A stretch of 64,000 nucleotides of DNA, taken from Polaribacter sargassicola (GTDB taxonomy: Bacteria; Bacteroidota; Bacteroidia; Flavobacteriales; Flavobacteriaceae). The position numbers and the translations under genes were made by a program. The notes beneath the pieces were generated by a model. That model did no database searches and was not told the DNA's origin. It saw nothing but the letters and a program-made list of their open reading frames with translations. The stretch is taken from positions 1 through 64,000 of the forward strand of contig NZ_JAHDAU010000012.1 in assembly GCF_021991835.1 (NCBI RefSeq), read 5' to 3'. Shown piece after piece: positions 59,508 to 64,000 of this stretch. Each line of letters begins with the position of its first letter. The first letter of the stretch is position 1.

Positions 59508-60539
59508 TTAATATATATATAACCTTCTTAAAAATTCATTTTTTATTTGCTCTTGTTTTTTCTCAAAACTTAATTTAATAATAGTATCTAAATCATGTTT
59601 ATCTGGAAGTATCAATTGATTCAATTTATTATTAATTTCTTTTTTAAACATATCACAATAAACATGGTCTTTACCAACCATCATTTTAAAAATATTACTA
59701 TAAGATTCTTTCTCGTAAGACTTGCTAAGAAACTTTGATAGCCTTATGTTGTCTTTTAATTTATTTCGTTGTAAATTATATCCAGTAGTTGATTTTATTT
59801 TATTGTCTAAAATTGGATAATAATTTAAATCTTTAAAAAGTAAACTTTTCATCCAAATTCTTAAATCAATTACTATTTGATTTAAATTTACATATTCCCC
59901 TTTATTTACCAATGCAGTAAAGGTTTTATTTAAAGTATTGTAAAAAACGATTGATTTCTCATCAAAGTGTTCAATATAATTCACATAATGATTCCATATT
60001 TTACACAATAACAAATAACTATAAATATTTACCTGTTTGTTAATGCTTGTTTTATTAGATACAATTAACCAAGTTGCATATTTCTTAATTATAGAGTTTC
60101 TATTAGTAATTAAAGAATCCCAATCATCAGCTTTTAATGAAAGTAATTCTGTTAATTCAAATTTTAAAAAATCAGTGACTTCATCTTCTGAAAAACAATT
60201 ATTCATGTAATTAATAAATTTGTAAGAAAATAAAAAACTTTTATTAAATTTTAATTCAGATAATTTTCCAAATTTTATATAGTTAAAAATCCTATTGCAA
60301 TCCTGTTCAAAAAATAAGTTTATAATTAAGAGTTCCTGTTCAAAATAAAGAAGGTGTTCAAAAGTCTCCTCATAAAATTCATATAAATTGTTACATGTTA
60401 CATAAGCTTCTCTTAATCTTTTTCTCATTTCAACTTTTATATTTTCATATTTATCTAACTTTTCTATATCAGAAAGTCCATTCATTTCTGAATGAAGTTT
60501 AATATGAATGAAATTTTTATTAGCCGAATAAAAGCTCAT
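59508..60539 (-). CDS. Uncharacterised protein of the DrmAB/SMC operon
   Basis: A 343-residue cytosolic protein, lysine- and aromatic-rich and predicted mostly helical, with stretches such as NLYEFYEETFEHLLYFEQELLII. I see no nuclease, helicase or membrane motif, and no HxKxxxxD phospholipase D signature, so it is not DrmC, which occupies this position in DISARM. It lies 11 bp after the DrmB gene ends and 13 bp before the 55-codon gene. Role unknown; it could be an adaptor or sensor linking DrmAB to the ATPase. Confidence 0.65.
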   Translation of the reverse strand: MSFYSANKNFIHIKLHSEMNGLSDIEKLDKYENIKVEMRKRLREAYVTCNNLYEFYEETFEHLLYFEQELLIINLFFEQDCNRIFNYIKFGKLSELKFNKSFLFSYKFINYMNNCFSEDEVTDFLKFELTELLSLKADDWDSLITNRNSIIKKYATWLIVSNKTSINKQVNIYSYLLLCKIWNHYVNYIEHFDEKSIVFYNTLNKTFTALVNKGEYVNLNQIVIDLRIWMKSLLFKDLNYYPILDNKIKSTTGYNLQRNKLKDNIRLSKFLSKSYEKESYSNIFKMMVGKDHVYCDMFKKEINNKLNQLILPDKHDLDTIIKLSFEKKQEQIKNEFLRRLYIY

Positions 60540-60550
60540 TAATAATAAAT

Positions 60551-62650
60551 TTAATTAATAATTTCTTTAAAAAAACCATTATCTGAATCTACTAATATTT
60601 TACGATCCAAATATAAATTTCTGTGTTCACAAGATGTTTCGCTCACCAAACTACAAGAGAAGCAAGATGCTAAATTCAAGTCAAATAAGCCTTGTCCTTC
60701 AGATTCCCAACAAAGAGGATCACTATTACAAATGGTAGCTCTTTTGATAGCACTTTTAATTAAGTTATTTAGGTTTTGTGGCCTTGTTTGAGCTATTAAT
60801 CCACCCATGCTCCCTTCTGCTCCCTCAGCTGTATAAATTAAACAACCATACATTTTATACTCTTCTTCATTAGAAACATATATTCTTTCCGATAAAGAGG
60901 CAGTTGGATATCCACACCTAAATTCTAATTCTCTCATTATTAAATGAGAAAATGTGTGAACTAAATACATTTGCCAATTCATTACATTAGCAAAATCAAC
61001 TGCTCCTTTGTTAAATCGATTTGCTGTTTCTTGCTTCTTTTTTAATTCCCTCTGTAGTTTCTCTATGATTGTATTATCTGTGATAAAATCACTGATTAAC
61101 TCATCATTAAATGAAAAGAAAATTCCTTCTCCAAAATTCTCAACTACGGGGTAAACTAATACGTCTTCATTTTTACTTTTAAATATATTTTTAGGATGGG
61201 CATTTTCAGCATCTGCATCTATTGGGACAACTCTCGAAAAATCCAGTTGAGCAGATGTTATTTTCATATTATCTACTCGTAAAACTCTTTTGAAGTAACT
61301 CCTTATTGTTTTTTTATCTAAATTTTCAGTAACATCTTTTACACTTAAATCTTTAGGATTTTTTTTTAATAATGCCTCATCTTTGTGAAAAGCTTGAAAT
61401 TCCCTAAATCTGAAAATAGTTTCTACTTCTGAATCTGGAATATCTTCTTCTACTTCAATAGGCAGGTCATGTTTTAAATCACTAATTTTATTTTTTAACA
61501 CAATTGCAAACTCTAAATTATCATCTCGCATTGCTTGAGTTTTCTCTTCTTCTAATCTCAGTATTTCCAAAGTAATATCACTCTCAAACAATTCACTATG
61601 TAAATATATACTGGAAAGAGTTCTTGAATAATAAATATTATTACCTGTTGTTAAAGCCACTTTCATGGGTTTTGGCTTTGTTTGTCCATTTTTTTTCTCT
61701 GTACAAAGACAAACTTCTGAAGGTGGATTTTGATTTCTTGCATTTCTATCTCCTGAATAATATTGAATATCTCCTGTATCAGCTTCCCAAGGCTTATGCC
61801 CTGCACATTTAATTTTAACATTCATTAAACCTTTAAGCGAAACCCCTTGACTACAACTTGAACATTTTAACCATTTACCATCATAACCAGATGCACTTCC
61901 TGAATTTGAAGTTATTTTAATATGAGGTGTATTACAACAACTCTGATTATTTAACAAGTCTACTACTAAATCTTTTTGTAAAATAGCTACAGGGTCATCT
62001 GTTCTCCATCTTAAAAATTTAGACCAAGGAAAATCACTAATATGTCCATGTTCACATAGTAATATGATATTATCTTGTTTTAAATCACTTGTCCAGCCTT
62101 TTTCTTTGTTAAAAACATATTTTGGTGGATGAAAGTTATCACCATACTTGTCATTATTTGCGGTTCTATTAACCCACTCTTTATACCAGCTGCTATAAGT
62201 TTTGTAGTTATTAGACCTATCAGCAAAAACTTTGGGCATATAGGTACTTGGAATAGCTATTTCGACACCATTATTACCAATTTTATTATTATGAGTGACC
62301 ACCTCTATATCTGGTATTAATACCAAATACTCTAAACTTATTAGGTCCTTTCTTATTTGTAATGCTTCCAACAATCTATGATCATTTGAAATACCAATAT
62401 TTCCATTCTCGCCTTCCCTAGCTTCGGCAATTACATACTTAATTTTTTCCTTATCCTTCTTCCCTTGATTAATTGCTTTTTGATTTAATTCTAAAACTTT
62501 TTTTAAAAACCCCCACTCTTCTATACACGAAACAATGATACTACCATATTGCGTATGCACTAAAGATCCTGGTCCTCCATATCCAGAAAGCAATTTATAT
62601 TTACTAACAGATTCGTTTGCTGTATTATTTTCTTTATATCTATTTGCCAT
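60551..62650 (-). CDS. drmB: DrmB-like DUF1998 protein (DISARM core component)
   Basis: A 699-residue protein containing a DUF1998 region. The N-terminal half has a zinc-finger-type cluster (CCNTPHI, KCSSCSQG, IKCAGHKPW, about 230-290). The C-terminal third has the DUF1998 core: MYLVHTFSHLIMRELEFRCGYPTASLSERIYV, GCLIYTAEGAEGSMGGLI and a final cysteine group (TICNSDPLCWE, ASCFSCSLVSETSCEHRN). In DISARM, DrmB binds the helicase DrmA and blocks entry of unmodified phage DNA. The gene begins 5 bp after the helicase gene ends. Length and layout fit DrmB rather than a helicase-DUF1998 fusion such as Druantia DruE. Confidence 0.82.
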   Translation of the reverse strand: MANRYKENNTANESVSKYKLLSGYGGPGSLVHTQYGSIIVSCIEEWGFLKKVLELNQKAINQGKKDKEKIKYVIAEAREGENGNIGISNDHRLLEALQIRKDLISLEYLVLIPDIEVVTHNNKIGNNGVEIAIPSTYMPKVFADRSNNYKTYSSWYKEWVNRTANNDKYGDNFHPPKYVFNKEKGWTSDLKQDNIILLCEHGHISDFPWSKFLRWRTDDPVAILQKDLVVDLLNNQSCCNTPHIKITSNSGSASGYDGKWLKCSSCSQGVSLKGLMNVKIKCAGHKPWEADTGDIQYYSGDRNARNQNPPSEVCLCTEKKNGQTKPKPMKVALTTGNNIYYSRTLSSIYLHSELFESDITLEILRLEEEKTQAMRDDNLEFAIVLKNKISDLKHDLPIEVEEDIPDSEVETIFRFREFQAFHKDEALLKKNPKDLSVKDVTENLDKKTIRSYFKRVLRVDNMKITSAQLDFSRVVPIDADAENAHPKNIFKSKNEDVLVYPVVENFGEGIFFSFNDELISDFITDNTIIEKLQRELKKKQETANRFNKGAVDFANVMNWQMYLVHTFSHLIMRELEFRCGYPTASLSERIYVSNEEEYKMYGCLIYTAEGAEGSMGGLIAQTRPQNLNNLIKSAIKRATICNSDPLCWESEGQGLFDLNLASCFSCSLVSETSCEHRNLYLDRKILVDSDNGFFKEIIN

Positions 62651-62655
62651 GGTTA

Positions 62656-64000
62656 TTATTGTTGAACAGTTTTAATTACTGCAGAAGCTCCTATCTCTCT
62701 TAATGAATGGGATACTTTCCAACGGTTGCCATCACTTGCACTTGTAAATAGTGATCGCAACCTCTCGTTATGAATTCTATAGTTTAATTCTACAGGTGGT
62801 TCTTGCCCATCAATTAAACCTATCCAATTATTAAGTAATTCATTTAATTTAAAATTAATGTCATCCACTTCTTCTTGTGAGATAATACCATCTATTGTAG
62901 AAGTTACTCCTGCTTCTCTAGTTTTTAAGTGTTCATCTAATTTCAAAGAATTATTATACACTTCTTGAATTTCTACATTAATTAAACCTTTAATAGTTTC
63001 AATTTTATCGTTATCAATTTCTCGTGCAGAATCGTTATTCATTAAGCCTAATATTTCATTGTGCCTAATAATAACAATAGCATACATAGCCAAATAACGA
63101 TCCAATGCTTTACTTGCAAATGGAGTTACAGATATAGGTTCGACGTAACTATAAAATTTTTCGTGAAATTCTTTAAATTTTTGATAATGCGAAATATCTC
63201 TAGACCTAAACGGATGATGCACTGTGAAAACAATACCATCTTCGTCTCTAGCAACCCTACTAGAAGCCTGGATATATTCGGCAATGTTTCTAGGCATAGA
63301 GTTAATGACAATGGTGTTAAAACGAGATACATCTATACCCACAGAAATCATATTTGTAGCTATAATAAACTCTGGATTGCTTATTTTGTTTAACTTAAAC
63401 TTATTTCCATTATCTATTTTATCTAATAAACTCCATTTTTTCTCAATCTCAGCTAAATTCGTTTTAACCTCCTCTCCAGATAATCGACCTGTAAGCTCCG
63501 AATAGTTAATCTCACCATCGGATCTAATTATACTATCTAGAAAACTCCAAGGAATTGTGTTTTTTATTATAAAACTTATATCTCCAGGTAAATAATGATC
63601 TAATTGAGATTGTGCTTTACCAACATCTTTTAAACTGTTGTAATACGCTAAAACAGTATGAAAATAATCAAACACTTTTTTCAATTCATCCAAAATCGTA
63701 GGATTTTCAAATACTTGATCAATTGTATACTTCTCCTTAAAGTACTTTAATCTATGGCTTAGAGTAATTGAAATAATACGCAATTGCATCCATACCTGTG
63801 TTTTCCCTATGGGTAAAACTCCAACATATTTTCTTTTAGATTCATAAGTCTCTATTGCTGTTTTTTTTCTTTTATAAAATGCAAAAAACGAATCATCACA
63901 GGTAATACCTTGCTTAGGAAAAATTTCTGATCTTCTATTAAATAGGGCAAATATTTGTTTATCCGTATTTCTTGTAGTAGCAGTAGATGTAACTATTTTA
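62656..64000 (-). CDS. drmA: DrmA-like helicase, C-terminal part (cut by window edge)
   Basis: At least 448 codons are visible; the frame is open to the window edge and the start lies beyond it. The visible part has helicase motif III (KIVTSTATTRNTDKQIFALF), then FPKQGITCDDSFFAFYKRK, the block that in DrmA proteins precedes a large insertion. RecA2 motifs follow: FIIATNMISVGIDVSRFNTIVINSMPRNIAEYIQASSRVARDEDGIVFTVHHPF, containing motifs V and VI (QASSRVAR). An internal ATG (63789) is not the start. It is a DNA-remodelling motor expected to act with DrmB against incoming phage DNA. Confidence 0.8.
   Translation of the reverse strand, partial: KIVTSTATTRNTDKQIFALFNRRSEIFPKQGITCDDSFFAFYKRKKTAIETYESKRKYVGVLPIGKTQVWMQLRIISITLSHRLKYFKEKYTIDQVFENPTILDELKKVFDYFHTVLAYYNSLKDVGKAQSQLDHYLPGDISFIIKNTIPWSFLDSIIRSDGEINYSELTGRLSGEEVKTNLAEIEKKWSLLDKIDNGNKFKLNKISNPEFIIATNMISVGIDVSRFNTIVINSMPRNIAEYIQASSRVARDEDGIVFTVHHPFRSRDISHYQKFKEFHEKFYSYVEPISVTPFASKALDRYLAMYAIVIIRHNEILGLMNNDSAREIDNDKIETIKGLINVEIQEVYNNSLKLDEHLKTREAGVTSTIDGIISQEEVDDINFKLNELLNNWIGLIDGQEPPVELNYRIHNERLRSLFTSASDGNRWKVSHSLREIGASAVIKTVQQ

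Noticed and set aside
59508..60539. DrmC (phospholipase D) after drmB
   Set aside because: No HxKxxxxD motif is present in this protein or in the 283-residue protein.
63126..63332. Small open frames overlapping the helicase and other large genes
   Set aside because: They lie in other frames of well-supported genes and have no ribosome-binding or family evidence.
60551..64000. Druantia DruE-type helicase
   Set aside because: Druantia carries helicase and DUF1998 in one very long protein. Here they are separate genes in the DISARM order, and the helicase has the DrmA-like DDSFFA block.

Overview
The window looks like a chromosome segment of a marine-type Flavobacteriaceae bacterium (Bacteroidota). 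The DNA is very AT-rich, several genes have promoters of the Bacteroidota type (TAnnTTTG at -7), a type IX secretion C-terminal sorting domain is present, and the gene families (YafY/WYL, RidA, DoxX, Crp/Fnr with DoxX, a light-stress photolyase cluster) are typical of that group. No rRNA, tRNA or CRISPR array was seen.

Region 1 (1-9 kb) is accessory. It opens with the 3' end of an IS30-like element. Then come unrelated single genes: two alpha/beta hydrolases, a small secreted protein with an in-frame stop, a long T9SS repeat protein, a YjaB-like acetyltransferase, a tandem lipocalin-like secreted protein, an orphan cytosolic protein and a lipoprotein. Many are separated by copies of an imperfect ~120-140 bp intergenic repeat with a small central hairpin and a conserved TTTTTATTTGCTA box. 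This gives a gene-repeat-gene-repeat layout that resembles a cassette array. Further copies lie near 12.8, 26.2 (minus strand) and 28.2 kb.

Region 2 (8.9-21.8 kb) holds three Crp/Fnr-type regulators, each directly upstream of a DoxX-like, SRPBCC or lipocalin-like target, together with lipoproteins, two more DoxX-like proteins and a DinB protein. Region 3 (21.9-30.1 kb) has an M3 peptidase, a serine beta-lactamase-like hydrolase, a P1 peptidase, a 1-kb decayed stretch, a PH-domain protein and a YafY-RidA pair. Region 4 (30.2-34.7 kb, minus) is a complete TolC-MacA-MacB(ATPase)-MacB(permease) export operon. Region 5 (35-42.7 kb) has a small membrane protein with a tandem-repeat operator, a patatin lipase, a Kef-type K+/H+ antiporter with its flavodoxin-fold partner, an SDR, a 2OG-Fe(II) oxygenase and a nitroreductase divergent from an AraC regulator. 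Region 6 (43-47.8 kb) has an acetate-type transporter and a five-gene TetR-led operon of redox enzymes that ends at a clear terminator. Region 7 (48.6-56.1 kb, minus) is a nine-gene light and oxidative-stress operon running from TspO to a photolyase, with a palindromic operator and an apparently leaderless promoter.

Region 8 (56.3-64 kb, minus, running off the right edge) is the most interesting. It is a tightly packed operon whose first two visible genes are a DrmA-like helicase (cut by the window edge) and a DrmB-like DUF1998 protein, the core pair of DISARM phage defence. DrmC (phospholipase D) does not follow them. Instead there is an unrecognised 343-residue protein, a 55-residue mini-protein, an SMC/ABC-type coiled-coil ATPase and an unrecognised 283-residue protein. 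This is the best candidate for an undescribed system in the window: DrmAB joined to an SMC-type multi-component module.
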